From Prorocentrum cordatum (Eukaryota > Sar > Dinophyceae > Prorocentrales > Prorocentraceae): a DNA stretch of 64,000 bases. Shown in pieces: positions 9,180 through 22,000 of the stretch. The notes under the pieces are model-generated. The model had not been told where the DNA came from, did not search any database, and saw only the letters and a program-made list of their open reading frames with translations. The DNA lies in assembly GCA_963575745.1 (NCBI GenBank), contig CAUYUJ010021170.1:1286801-1350800 (forward strand), in the 5' to 3' direction. How positions within the stretch are numbered: the first letter of the stretch is position 1; every line of letters starts with the position of its first letter. Position numbers and translations under genes: made by a program.

Positions 9180-12100
9180 TCTGCTGGTCGAAATAGAAAG
9201 TTTCGCACAGTTCGGGGAAGCAGAACAACGCACCCTTCAATGTCCCCGCACCGGGTGTCTTCGGTTTCGCCGCCCCAGCAGACATGCGACTCGCCTCATC
9301 GATCTTCGCCTCGGGCGGCACGCGAATCCCTGGAGCGACCCTCTCCGGCCCGCGACACCGCGCACGAGGAAACAGAGAAGCAGCATCCAAGACACGACTA
9401 AGGACAACACATGGTTAAGGGCTTACACGGGTGAGCGAGCCGAAGGCATGGACAGCGGCGAGAGGGCGTTCCCTGGGGAAGCCCCCGAGGCAGCTGGCGC
9501 ACGACACCCTCGAGCTTGCCGTCTCGTGGGCAAGGGCGTGTTTAGATGTGAGGATCGGATGTTCGTCTCCGTCGAGGCAGGCGCTGCCACACGACATCCC
9601 GGACGAGGGTCACTACAGTGCACACGATCTGATTCCACTGGCATCCCCCTCCCGGGGGGCGACTGGCAGCCCTTCCGGGGGGGCGCCCAGCCCCCTTCGG
9701 GACGGCTGTGGCTACATAAAGCACGCGGGGGAACCAGTGGCACGGGAGGGCGGACGGAGATCGGGGAAAGTCGGGGGAGTCGAGGAAGGAGGGCGGAGGA
9801 ACGGACGCGAAAAAGCGATTGAGACGCATGCCGGGCGCGGCAAGATAAACGCAAGCGCATTCCACGCAAGCTGAAGGAAGCATTGCCAAGGCCGTCAAAA
9901 GGACGACCCACGCACGGCCGCAGGCTGCACTATATCCGCCACCGTGCCAGAGGGCACTGAGTCGAGCGTCTGTGGGTCCTTGAGAGTCCTTGCCGAGCAC
10001 GCTAAAATGCCCCTTAAAGGGGCCCGGAGCCCCGATTCCCCGATCTCTGGGGCATTATGGGGGCTGCTTGCGCGACTATTCACAAGGTCTGAGAGCCCCA
10101 GAAGGGGCTCAGAGTGTAGCAGCGGGGCCTCAGGACGGTCCAGCAAGCCTCGCGACGTCTCCAGTCCGAGCGCCCCGAGACGGTCCTGCCCTAAGACAAG
10201 CTAAAAGGCACCCGAGACGCCAGAGGGTTCCAAGGTGACCCCAAACAGGTCCAAGGATGTCAAACACATTGCACCTCGCGCCACCGAATTTGTTGTGTGT
10301 CGGCATGTTCGCCTTGTCTGACTCCCAACGCTCTGAGACCGCACGAGAGGCCCCAAAAATCGCCCCAAGGAGGGCCAAAAGGCCACCAAGACGGTACCAA
10401 GGCCACCAAGACGAACTTCTAAAATGGCACTAAGAGGGACCCAAGATGGGAAACTGAACTGGCCTTGGAAGCATGTCCCTCATTGGTTACCCCCAGACAC
10501 TCAATCTGTCAACAATAGCGCCCCAACGACGCCCTACAAGCGCCTACAAGGCCCCCAAAGGCCCCCAAAGGCCCGAAACAAGCCCCCTGGAGGCCTTCAA
10601 AGGGCCCGTAAGACCCCGCAGAGGCCCATTCCGAAGCCCTTAACAACCCCCCCCCCCCAGGCGGGCCCTGGAGGGCCCCGAGAGGCCTCCTCCTCGTCAG
10701 GTCCTTTTGCTCCGTCTCATCATCCTCCAGGCGTCAGCTCGGATCGAACCCCGGCTCGGTCGCCGAGTCAGCGTCGCGGAGCCCCTCGCCACTCCTCATC
10801 CGCAACCACGGCCGCTGGTTTCTCCTCCACGGCTTCGCCGGCGAAAACGCCCGCTGGGGACGACGCGCCGAAGCACCGCCGCCGCGCCAACCACTCGTGC
10901 GCCCACTGCTGCTGTCGTCCCCCATGGGCCTCTAATCGCCAAGGTGCCTTATTCCTACAAATACGAGTTCGCGGAGCACGAGCACGAGCGGCGATAGGAG
11001 CAACACAATGAGGCAACCCCGACAAGGGTTGATGAGAAACAAAGATGGTGCAAGTACCTGACCTGGAAAATAAAACAGGAAAACAAGATACGGCTAGAGA
11101 GTCACTGCGGCCAGCGCACTGGGGCGACCTTCCAACAGTGCACGGGCCAACGCGCCTGAGATGCCTCTGAGCCAGGCGCGACACAGATGCTCTTCAGCAC
11201 CAGCGTGATCGCCATGAACGCACCTGCCGCCATTCGCGAGCTCGTCGATCACCACGATAGCGACGTGAGCAAACTCTAGGGCCCTGGGCACCCCGTCATG
11301 GATTGATCAGCTACGCGACCACTAACACGGCCAGAAGCAGCAACATCACGTGGAACGGAACCCAAAAGCCACCGTGATTCACGAAACACGTTCCACAGCA
11401 TAACTGCACATGCGGGGATACCCAAACCAAATGAGGAGAGCAAAAGGACGCCATGCCATTCGAAGTTCTTCATTACGGCGACTCGCCTGCAATGTGTTAT
11501 TCCGCCAAAGTTCCTCACTCCCCAAGGTTCATCAGGTGCGCGTACTTCAGTAAATCCCCGATGTTTTCCCGCTGGACCACGTGACCTAGATGACAGATCC
11601 GGCCCGGCAGCAACAGTAGCAACAACTCCTCCGCGTTGCATCCGCTGCACTAGCGCGCCATACTGAGACGCGGCGAATGGGGGCGCATATTCCCGACCGG
11701 GATCGGAGTCCGGACATGAAGCAGTGGCAATATCACCTTGGCGTTATTCAATTTGAACCCGCCCTCTCAAATAAGAAGCAGCCCGATCTCCAACGTCTCC
11801 GCGCCACGGGGATCGACGGCGCCCGATGGCGAAGGTCTTCGCGCGAGATCCTTGAGCAACGCGCTTGACTACGGGCTGGGATGCCAGCGCTACCGCGATC
11901 CGAACCTCAGGCGCCCGCGGTGGAACAACGGCGTAACCTCGACCTCCTAGCCCATCACCATGCACCACATGTCTCAGGGCTTTCTTCCAATGGTAACCCT
12001 GCTTGGCCTGCGCGAGTTCGTCGGCGAGGTCCTGCCCCCTCAGCAGTTCGGCTTCGTCGCGGCCTGTCGGGGCCCTGGGCAGCTCCAGCCGAGCGACGAG

Positions 12101-14740
12101 GCGCCGACCCGCATTTCCCAAACCTTTCAACCATAAACGGAGCAAACGGCGCGCCACAGATTGCGCCGTCGCACTGAGCTCCAAGCGCCATGAGTTGGGC
12201 AGAATCAGTCGGGCCACGCTGTAGCGGGCGACGCCCCTGCGCAGCCAGCGCGCGAAATGCCAACTCACATGCACCACAGATGCACCTTGCCTCTCGCGGC
12301 GGCAAGGGCGGGGCTGGAATCGAAATCGAAGTGCCCTGTCCCATCATCAGTACAGCGCGCAGCTGGCCCCGCTCGATCTGCAGCCCCTTCTTCCAAACCC
12401 TCTGCAGCATACAGCCGTAGTCGCGCTGAGACGCCGTAGCAGTTCAAGGTGGCCATCCAACGGAGATCCACCAACATAACGGACACCCACGACCTGTGCT
12501 AATCTGCAAGATGGCCAACATAAGCTAAAAGCATATCGGAGCGCAAGAGGTAGCGACGCAACACATGAAAGCCACCGTTGTCTCAATATGGATAAAGGCC
12601 GGCTGCGGTGCGACGTGGCCAAGGCAAGCAGGTCGGACGCGCACTCGGCCGTCTCGGCGCGATGGGCGCGACTCGTGAGGATGCGAAGTAAGAACACGAT
12701 AAGCTGATCCAGCCTGGTGTTTTGAGCTGGCAGCAAGATCTGGCCATGCCTCGCACAAACATGTCAGCAGCCCATTCGCAAACAAAAAATGCTGAGTTTC
12801 GACTGCGGCGCCCAAGTCGCCTGCGCGCTCTTCGCAATGGTGGAGCACCAGCCCGCTGTTTTACATTGCGCTGCAACTCGCGCTCCCGAACCAGCTTTCC
12901 CATCCAAACGCGCGCACAGGTAGACGCGCGCAGTGGCAGAATAACCGCGGGCATTCTACTCGGGAAAACTAGCACCATGGACCGAATGATTCCTATGGTT
13001 GTTACGTTTGTTGCCCCCCCAACCCAGGCACTATCACCACTGATCTCTGTGATGGGCTGTCGTTCATCGCGCGCCAGTGGCAGAGCACCCCTCCGGGAAC
13101 AGCATCTGCAAGCGCGCCTGCACCGCCAGTTGCCTGAATAACAGCAGGGCGGGGCAAGAACCAGGCGTCGTCGACGAGGCTAACGTCGCATAGAGTTTCT
13201 GGAATATGACCATCGGAGGCGCGACGAACTAAACCCCTTTTTCGCCATCGGCGTTGCCTGGAAGTGCGCCATGGTTGCGCCCTGCTTCCTGCTCTTCAAC
13301 CCCAATCGCGTCGCGACGCTGCCTCCATGAATACCCTCGTTACCCCCGAGTACGGAAGCAGCGCGCCTCGGATGACGCGCGTCACCCGTTGGGGTGACAG
13401 CAGCCATCGGGTCCGCAAGGGGCGCGCCCGCACGGTAGTGGTAACATGGTGGAAGCGGTGGTGAATGTGGTGCTGGTACTGGCGAAGCTGATCCTTAAGC
13501 TGGCTTTGCTGATGGTGGCGGGGCTGAAGATGAACCTGGATCGTGTACATGTTTCGTGCCAAGCTGATCTGACGACATCCCCATCGCCTTCGCAATCATG
13601 TTCCGTCCGTGGTTGTGCGAAACGCCCTTGGCCAGGTTGCTGAACAGCTGTACCCCGTTGGATGCCAGGCCCGTGAGTCCGCATATTCACCGCGCAGTCC
13701 ACACCGAAGCAGCATCAACGAAAAGCTGCATACGACAACTTGCAAAGAACATGCAGCTACAAGGATGCAGTTTCGCTGCGCACAACCAATCACAGCGACT
13801 AGCGATGCTGGGTGATCGTCCCCCGTGGTGCGTGCGCCATAAAAGATATCGACTGAACAGAAAAAAAAATGGAACTATACATTCGAATCACACGTTGGTG
13901 ATTTATGGCGACGGACTGCGCAACCTGGCCATCGACCGACAAAAAACAAGATGCCATGATCTTCCAGGGATGACATGTGCAGTTATCAGCTGCGCAAACA
14001 CAACTACAGACGAAATGAGCAACTCACTTGCGAAACATGGAATCTACACGGATGTACCCCAGAGGTGGATGAAAGATGAAGTCCTGGCAGTCATTACAAC
14101 TCTTGCGGACGCATTGCGCGTCGCTTCACAAGCTCAGTATCGTCGCCACCAGAGCTCAACTCCACCGCTGGTTTTCCTCAATGATCCGTCGCCTCTGGCA
14201 AGCGGCCCTTCGAATAGGATAACACACATTCACCATATATAATATATATATATATACATATCACCTGATTGCTATTTTCACCGGCGTTTCTCAATAACAC
14301 CACGATGATTTACCGCATGTGCTGCTACCTGAGCCTTGCACTGTTTCCTTTTGATCTCCTTCGGCTTGAGACACCACACGGGCCACTTCAATACTGCTAG
14401 ACTTGTCCTTACCTCCTTCCCGTGCGCGATCAACTCTGCCAGCTTGAACACCCTGCCCTCTGAGTCCTTGCGAAATGCCGTCAGGGCAAGTCCTGCTGAG
14501 GGAGGTTCGCAGTATCGGTGATGTTTGATGGCGTGCTGCTCTGTGGGCAACATCACCCTTCGATCACTCTCTTGAGTTCGTCATGCTGTGCTTGACATGC
14601 CTTATGCGTCCTCGGTGCCTCCTACATGTAGGACTGCTGCTTGCGCCAGATACTCTTACAACCATTACCCTTGCAGTAGGATGTCCCATGACCGGCCGAC
14701 GTGCGGCATAGACCGCGTGTCCGCCTGCTTGCACGACTCA
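9180..14740. other. No gene recognised
   Basis: About 5.5 kb with many short overlapping frames but no protein family I can identify. Around 10.2-10.7 kb there is a C/A-rich stretch with repeats like GGCCCCCAAA. Around 11.0-13.4 kb the minus strand has mixed Arg/Ala/Leu-rich frames (for example 11744-12277) that could be remnants of a decayed coding element, but no motif supports a family. A short AT tract lies at 14238-14258. Confidence 0.5.
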
Positions 14741-14993
14741 ACCTCTTAGCAGAAGGTCCACTGCTGTGACGAGACTTGACCGATCACGTGGCCCTCGCGA
14801 TGCGCAAAACAATCCTCGCCACGGCTCGCTCCCGCCGTGCTCGGCGATGCCAAGCTGCCTCGGGTCGCGCTGCCGTGGCGCGGGGTGCGCCTCCAAGGCG
14901 CGAGCAGGCGACGGCGACTGCAACCTGCCACCTGCCGCGGGTCGCCACCTCCAGGGGCCGCCGCAGCGGAGCGGACATGGAATACGGGGGCTA

Positions 14994-15165
14994 CAGTCAA
15001 AACCCTCATAAGGACGCGCGGCAAGGACGCAAGACCCTTGGAAGTCGAAGTCGGGATTCTGGGGGCGGCGGACGACGAAAAACCCAAGGACGCAGGAGCA
15101 AGGAGAAGCAAGGACGCCACGGCACCCTGAGCAAAGTCGCGCGTCCTTCTCAGGGTTTTTGACTG
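14994..15165. mobile_element. MITE-like element, copy 2 (172 bp)
   Basis: Same family as 8983-9176: starts CAGTCAAAACCCTCATAAGG and ends GGGTTTTTGACTG, with GGACGCGCG inside both arms. The left flank is TA (14992-14993); the right flank is CA, so one duplicated base has probably mutated. The interior aligns with copy 1 over most of its length with several indels. Confidence 0.8.
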
Positions 15166-15299
15166 CATCCCCCTCCCCACTGCAGCCCCTTCTGGCGGCG
15201 CCTCCACGCCGCCGCCCGCGCGTGGGGGAGCCGCGCCCCACCCCGAGCGGGCCACGGCGATCCTCCTCCCCCTCCACTTCGTCCTGCCACCTCGTCCTG

Positions 15300-15454
15300 C
15301 CCCTCCACCTCCTCCTGCTGCTCCTCCTGCTCCTCCTGCTCCTCCTCCTCCTCCTCCTCCTCTTTCTCCTCCTCCTGATTTCCTTTCCTTTCCTTTCCTT
15401 TCCTTTCCTTTCCTTTCCTTTCCTTTCCTTTCCTTTCCTTTCCTTTCCTTTCCT
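15300..15454. repeat. TCC tract followed by about 15 TTTCC pentanucleotides
   Basis: CTCCTC repeats to about 15375, then a near-perfect (TTTCC)n array at about 15379-15454. Non-coding. Confidence 0.95.
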
Positions 15455-15617
15455 CCTCCTATTACTACGTTAGACAAACTTCGATCTACGATCGTAGCGT
15501 TCGCATGGCGAAACCAGAGGCGGCAATGCAAGTGAACTGACCGATGTAGGCGTGGAGGTCTACAAATGAGACCTAAGTGGGCGCAGCAGAGAAGGGGCCA
15601 GGTATGCGAGGACAAGA

Positions 15618-15782
15618 ATCCCCGCACGCTGCGCAAGTGAGCAGTCGTCTCAGGGCGAACGCGCGGCGCGCGCCCGCGGCGGCCCGTAAAGCGGGACAGG
15701 CCTACGCGGGCGGGCCGTGCGACGCTCTCAGGCGGCCTCGTCCAACGAGGGCACCCGGGCGGCCAAGGGAGGCCGCAGCAGC
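15618..15782 (-). repeat. Split direct repeat B2 (outer 3' end of DIRS-like element)
   Basis: 165 bp starting ATCCCCGCACGCTGCGCAAG and ending GGCCGCAGCAGC on the plus strand. Identical to 15883-16047 at an offset of 265 bases. Left flank before it (GGACAAGA) is unrelated to the flank of the other copy, which fixes the element boundary at about 15618. Confidence 0.9.
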
Positions 15783-15825
15783 GCCGCAGGTCAGCCTTCG
15801 AAGAAGGAGGGAGGAGAGAGGGAGG

Positions 15826-15884
15826 GGGCCGAGAAGCTGCAGACGACTGCAATCAGCGGGCGCGATGGGGATAAGAAGGAGCAT
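15826..15884 (-). repeat. Split direct repeat A2 (internal)
   Basis: 59 bp from GGGCCGAGAAGCTGCAGACG to GAAGGAGCAT on the plus strand, identical to 25862-25920. It overlaps B1 by the dinucleotide AT at 15883-15884. Confidence 0.9.
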
Positions 15885-15915
15885 CCCCGCACGCTGCGCA
15901 AGTGAGCAGTCGTCT
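15841..15915. other. Dyad at internal B1/A2 junction, candidate recombinase core site
   Basis: The junction is an imperfect palindrome: AGACGACTGC (15841-15850), 16 bases, GGGGAT (15867-15872), 10 bases, ATCCCC (15883-15888), 17 bases, GCAGTCGTCT (15906-15915). The same arrangement would be recreated by joining the two outer ends of the element into a circle. Paired arms around a short spacer are what tyrosine recombinases bind; the role is inferred. Confidence 0.6.
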
Positions 15916-16047
15916 CAGGGCGAACGCGCGGCGCGCGCCCGCGGCGGCCCGTAAAGCGGGACAGGCCTACGCGGGCGGGCCGTGCGACGCTCTCAGGCGG
16001 CCTCGTCCAACGAGGGCACCCGGGCGGCCAAGGGAGGCCGCAGCAGC
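15883..16047 (-). repeat. Split direct repeat B1 (internal)
   Basis: 165-bp copy identical to 15618-15782, lying 11 bases beyond the stop codon of the polyprotein ORF. Confidence 0.9.
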
Positions 16048-16058
16048 CATACCCAGGC

Positions 16059-19000
16059 TCAAAGCCCTTGCGAAGTGACAAGGTTTCGGCGGGCGGCCGC
16101 GAGCTGAATGGGCCACACAGCTGGGCCAACATTCAGAAAGGATGCGACGAGGAGGTCGCTTGCTTCGGCGAGGTAAGAAACGCGGTCCCGAGCGGCTTCA
16201 GCCAATGATGGGAGGACTGCAGAGGCGGCAGCATCGTGGAGATAGCGCTCTGTACTGGAAGCTAGCCGCCAGCGATCACGCCAGAAGACGCGATTAATGC
16301 CGTCCGAAATATCGGTTCTGAAGCGCAGCGCAGGGGACAGATCGAACCCCGATGGCGCTCTGGCGAGCGGGACGCCCAGCGCCGAAAGAAGATCGAGCCA
16401 CCGAGTGCGGAAGCCGCTTTGACCGAAGGTCAATAGGGGATCGGTGGGACTCAAATCTCTAAAGACCAGCTCCATCATCCTGACCACTGCTCGATCGGAG
16501 CACCGAGCGTGTTGACGCTCTCCGCCAGACCCCCGGGCCTCCGGAACAGAGATGCTCAGCAAAGCGTCGCCCGTGGACTCACGGCGGTCAATGGGCAGAG
16601 TGAGGTCGCTCCGGCGGGCGGTTGCCAACTCACCAGGCCTCACGGACATAGTGAACCCGGCAAGCAGCAGGGTGGCCATATCCGGCCAGTCCCATGCGAG
16701 GCACAACGCTACCATGGCGCGCAGCAGAGCACGCGGTAGCGGTGGGAGGGGGCAGGGAGGCTTGGAAGGGATCCACCGCTCCGCCACATCCCACGCCTCG
16801 GTGAGGAAGCCCCTCCAGTGGGGCTGAAGGGCCTGTGCTCCCCGGATCGCATTCACGAGGACGAGGCGGGGGAAGCCAGCATCGTACAACCACACGCCGA
16901 AGGTCGCGAGCGCTCTCCCGAGCAAGATGCCGCTGCGAGCCCATGTGGCAAGTGCCACTCCTGTGTGCTCGGCGCACCACACGTCAAACGCCTTAAGCGA
17001 ACGAGTGCGCTGGTCGCCGCAAGAGGGGACGCGCCGAGAGCGGCTCTCCACCTTCACCCCGAGGGCCTCGGAAGCCCCCTCGGGAAGGGCAGGCTCCAGA
17101 GAGGCAGGCCAGTCCTGGCGCCCTGCCACGAAGGCTGACGCGGGCGGCTCTTGACCAGAGGGATTGGCAGGAGTGGTAGCTGCCGCTCCGGCGGAAGCCC
17201 GAACACGCCTGCGCTTGCGACGCGAGGTGCGGCCGCGTTGCTCGGCGCGGGGGGCCTCGACGACCTCGCCGGTGCTCGGCGCGGCTTCCGGCTGGCGGTC
17301 CGTGCCGTCCAGGATCAGAGGCCTGAGTCCTGGGGAGTGCTCGCGCCGCCTGCGGTCAACAGCGCACAGCGTCTCGGAAAACGCAGCCGAGCGGGTGGCG
17401 GCAGGTGCTGCGGAGCGGGAGCGCTCATCGCAACTAATGGCGGTCCGTGGCGTGACGGGCGCCGCAGAGCACGGGCGCCCGACGCCACGGCGCTCGCGCG
17501 GATGCGACGCCTGGGCGCCCGAATGAGCCCTAGCCTCGACCACGTCGCGATAGCTAGCCGTGTGCTTATCCGCACGCTCCTTCGCTTGAGCTGCAAAAGT
17601 AGCGCTACCAGCCGTGGCGGGAGCTCTCGGGGGTGCGCCGGCAGCGGCTGCGGCGGCGCCTCCACCCGAAAAGCCCGAGGCGGAAGCGGACCCTCTGACG
17701 CACTCGGCAGTGCGAGAGCGGGCGATGCGCAACGCAGCCTTCTGGCGCTCGAGCTCGGCCAGTGTCGTCTGCAAAAGCTCAGCCAGCTCTCCTGCACTTG
17801 GACCCCAAGCCTCCGCGCCTCGACCGAATTCAACTTCGGTAAGAGCGGCGTCGAGAACATCGACCGAGGCACGGAACCGCGCCAGAGCGCGCCGTTCGTC
17901 ACGCACGCGCCTCGCAACCGTGGCCGTCGGGCCAACGACCCGGCTGGTGCGCAATGCTAATCCGGTGAGAGGATCGGCACGGGAGTCGGAACGGGTGAAG
18001 GCGTCAGCGAGCTGGTCGGTGCGGGCGTCGGCGAGCCCCTCGGCACGCGAGTCGGCGATCTGGTCGGCGCGGGAGTCGGCGAGCTGGTCGGTGCGGGAGT
18101 CGGTGAGCTGGGAGGGCTGCAAGTCAGTGAGCTGGTCGCCGCGGGACGCGGTGAGCTGGGCGGCGCAAGAGTCGGCACGCTGGCCGGCGCAGCAGGAGTC
18201 GGCAAAGCTGGGAGCCGGCGACACCTCGCTGCGCTCTGCGCTGTGGCCCCACGGAAGCACGGCCCTGTGTTGTGCCGCCCCGGCGGTGGCCGCACTGGCA
18301 GCCCGCTCGCGGGTAGCACGCAGCATAGCCGCTGCGCCCAGCGAGCGCCCGGCCAGCAGGGCAGGCGCAGAGCTGGCGCGCGGCGCGACGCTATGGGCGT
18401 CGGCGCGGCACCCTGGCAGGGGGGGCAGGGTGCTGGCTCGCAAGGGCGGGAGCACCGCGGCCGCGGTACGGGCGGCCCCCAGGTCGGCCTCCGGGCGAGC
18501 TTGCGTGCGTCGCATGGCGGCAGTAGGCATCGCGGGGGTCTGCACCGTACAACGTGGCGCAGCCCGCGACCCTGGGTCGCTGCAGCTAGCGACCGCGCTC
18601 GGCTCTGCGTCTGGAGACGCGCCAGGGGCGCTCCGACGCTCCCCCGGCATGCCGCGGAGGCGAGCACCGAGGGAGGCGTCGAGAGCCGAATCCCGAGTGG
18701 CGACCCCGCGCGAGCGGTTCGCGTCGTCACGCCTTCCCGCCGCCAAGAGCCCTCGGCCCAAAGCACGGCGAGTAGCGCCGCCAGAGGCCAGGGCATCGGG
18801 GCCGGTAACATCGCGCCCAGGCCCGAGGAGGAAGGCTTTGGCGTCACAGAGAGCACGCCATTTCCTGCTGGCCTCGATCGACTTATCGCGGTCGGGATGG
18901 CAGGCCCAACCCATCCGTCGAAACTGAGCGTTCACGCGATCAGTGGTCGAACCGCGCTCCAGGTGGAGCAAATCGAGCGCGGCAGCAAGTTTGGCGGCAC

Positions 19001-22000
19001 GATCTTGGCGGTGGCGAGTCTGAATCGTGACGGACGGACGACCCAGAAGACCCCCCAACGAAGCTGGAGCCGAGCCGTTCGCCTCCGACAGAAGCGAGAC
19101 GGGGTGAGCGTCCCCCTTGGGCGTACCAGGTCGAGCAGCGGCGATTGCGTCGCTCTTGGCGCGTGACCTCCGCTCGGGCGCGCCCTCTCCTGGCCCTCCA
19201 CCGGCGGCGCGAACCCCTCCCTGCGGGGCCGCAACAGCATCGCTGGAGGGGCGCATGCCTACCGGCGGGGACGGCGAAGGGCTTGGTACCCGAGGGGCGG
19301 CCGGCAGGCTGTCACGGGCGCGAGTGCAGCGCGACGCGGAGAAGCTCACCGCCGCCGCGCTCGAGGGCACCTTGACGGAGACAGGAGCCCCCCTGCGCGG
19401 CGCGGCGCTTTCATATGCGTCGCGGGCCTCGGCGGAGGCCGTCGCGTCGCCCCTGTCGACCCGGGCTGGCGCTCCCACGTGGCGATCCTCGGGGTGCCCG
19501 AGCGGGCCTGCGCCCGCGGCGGGGCTGCGAGCCAGAACTTGCAGCACGAACCGGCCCCACAGACAAGTCGGGTACGCGGAGGCGGCGTCGGCGGCCGCTA
19601 TCATGTCGAATCGCTCAAAGCGACCCTCGTCTATGTCAAGCAACCAAGCAGGCTCGACACGCGAGGGGGGGCGAACAGGGCGATTGCGCGTGGGGTCGTC
19701 CGCTCGGTGGACGTCGGTCGGGACGTAGAGCCCGCCCACGTAGAGCCCGCCCCCCAAAATGTAGGGCAAGCAGGTGCTCAACACGTGCGAAAGGCCAGGG
19801 CTGCTGCTCCGACCGCGGGCGGCCGCGCCTAGTGCCACTTGGGAATCCAAGAGAACAGGGATCCGTGAGTCAGGGTTGCGGATGCAACAGTACTTGCACA
19901 GACTCTTGAGCACGGTGGTCTCCAGGATATTGATGTGGCGGGGCGTGCGGAATTCCCACTTGTAGGCCAAACGGAAACGCAGCGCCTCCGACAGCTCACT
20001 GACCCAGCGCGGTGCGATGGGGAGCTCGAGGGAGGGAAGCCCCACCTCGCGGTGCATCTGGGTCAGCTCGGGGCCTAAAGGTTCCCCGCGGCTCAGAACC
20101 ATGAGCAAGTGGCGGTCGTGGAGACGAGTATGCCAGCCGCCGTGCTCGGAGCGCCGCCACAATTCTTGTGACAGGTGCGAACTGATGTCGCTGCGGACAA
20201 CACCGCCCCAGCCGAGGGAGGCATCCGTGCCGAACACTTCAGGGCAAGGCGTCGCCCGAAGGTCGGTCATCGCAACGAAGGCAAGGTAGGTGCAGGCTTG
20301 CAACTCGTCGCGAACCGAAGACGGGAGCTCATACTCAAGCCCGTCGTCGGGAAGTGTCGTGATGAAGGTGTAGATGTGAGTGAATATCGACAGGATGGGA
20401 CGTCGATACAAAAACACCTGCACCCAACAACCCACGAGCGAGCTCAACAACGCCCGGGTCGAGCGACCGAGGAACACCTGAATCAGAGTCAGGCGGCAAA
20501 GGGCCACAGTGCGAACCAGGGGAGCACACGCTATGCCGATCCTGCCCTCCACCTCGGCGCCGACAACGACTTTGTGGGTCTCGCCCCTGGCTCTCTTCCC
20601 GGGGTGCTGAATGAGACCCACCTGGGGGTAGCCGCGATCGCACGCAGCAAAGACCTCCCTGTCGCGGCGTGTCGGGTCGTCGGGGCACGGGGCGCTCCCG
20701 CGCCACGAGAGCTTCTGAAAGCCCGTGTGGTCGTCGATGTTTAACATCTCGACGTACGGCCCCCGAGGGAACGGCAGGCGATGCACAGCCTGCTCGGAAG
20801 GCCGGAGCGCGCCGAAGCTGCGCAGCACGCCCTCGTGTGCGGAGTTGGCGATCTCCACTGCCATGTTGTCACCCATGGCCAGCGCATTAAGGCAGGGAGA
20901 AACGTCCAACCCCTCAAGGTCTGCCCGCCACGCGTTGAAGCCTCTGAACCGCGAGCTGGGTAGCTTGACGCGGAGGGCGTTGCGGCGTGCACGAGCGGGC
21001 GGGACCTTGAACGTGTAGTAGAACTCGCGCAGGTCGTCACACGAAACCACCAGCCATTCCCCGGGCGCGAGCCCCAGGCGGCACAGGAGGAAACCCTGGC
21101 CGAGGCGCTGAGTGCTGGAGGACACGCTGCTGCAACGACTGTTTACTACCGTCGGATTCAGGATGAGACGGTCATGAGCCTCGTCCTTCGGGACCCTGAA
21201 CGCTCCACAAGCCTCGTCCCAGGCGAGGTTGTCGGAGGGAGTCAGATACAGGGCGCCACAAGAGTCCCACTTGCGCAGGAGCTCCCACAGCTGCTCGCGG
21301 TCCATGTGCACACGAGCACCCGAAAAGCCCGAAGGCCACTCGTCCTCTGGTAGCCGCATGACGTCGGGGTCATGAAAGGCGGAACGTACCAGATCGTCGG
21401 ACAAGTACGGAGTGGGATCAAACGTAGGAGAGTAATCCCACTTGATGCGGGACGCCTGGACCCGAAGGTCGAAAGGCTCAGCCTGGGTGGAGTCCCAGCC
21501 TGCCGCGGCCGCCAACGAGCTTGCCAGGGGCGTCGCGCTGACGGGGAGTTGCCGCATGGGGGCGGGCACTTGTGAGGAAGAGGTGAACGAAGCCTCAAGA
21601 GCTGCAACATGGGTAGCCAGGCCATGGAGCGAGACTTCGGTGGAGTCGAACTTGGCGAAAGCCCGACCAAGGTCGCTCTTGCCACCACGGGCAAGGCGAA
21701 CTGCGATCCGACACAGACGCTCGAGGCGACTGCGAACTCCCTCCTGGCAGGGTGTGACCGTTTCCCGCACCCGAGCTTCGGCGGGAGCGAAGCTGGGATG
21801 ACCCAAGGTGAGCCAGTTGAGCGCAACGACAGCATGCTGCGACAACGTGCGGGCGGCGCGCCTCACACGCCAGCGCTCCCGCGCGCGACCCGTAAGGTGA
21901 CCAGGTGGCGGCGGAAGAGGCGGCGAGGGAGGGCACGGCCAAGGATCGCGGGGAGCCGACCCCAACAAGTACGAGTCGCCCCATTCCAGCGCGCAGAAAG

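Noticed and set aside
10730-10750. GGTTCGATCC on the minus strand, a perfect B-box core
   Set aside because: The flanking bases do not form a T-stem or acceptor stem and no A-box stands upstream; not a tRNA gene.
11744-12410. Overlapping minus-strand frames with helical Arg/Ala/Leu content
   Set aside because: They may be remnants of a coding element, but no motif could be assigned and both frames look equally plausible.
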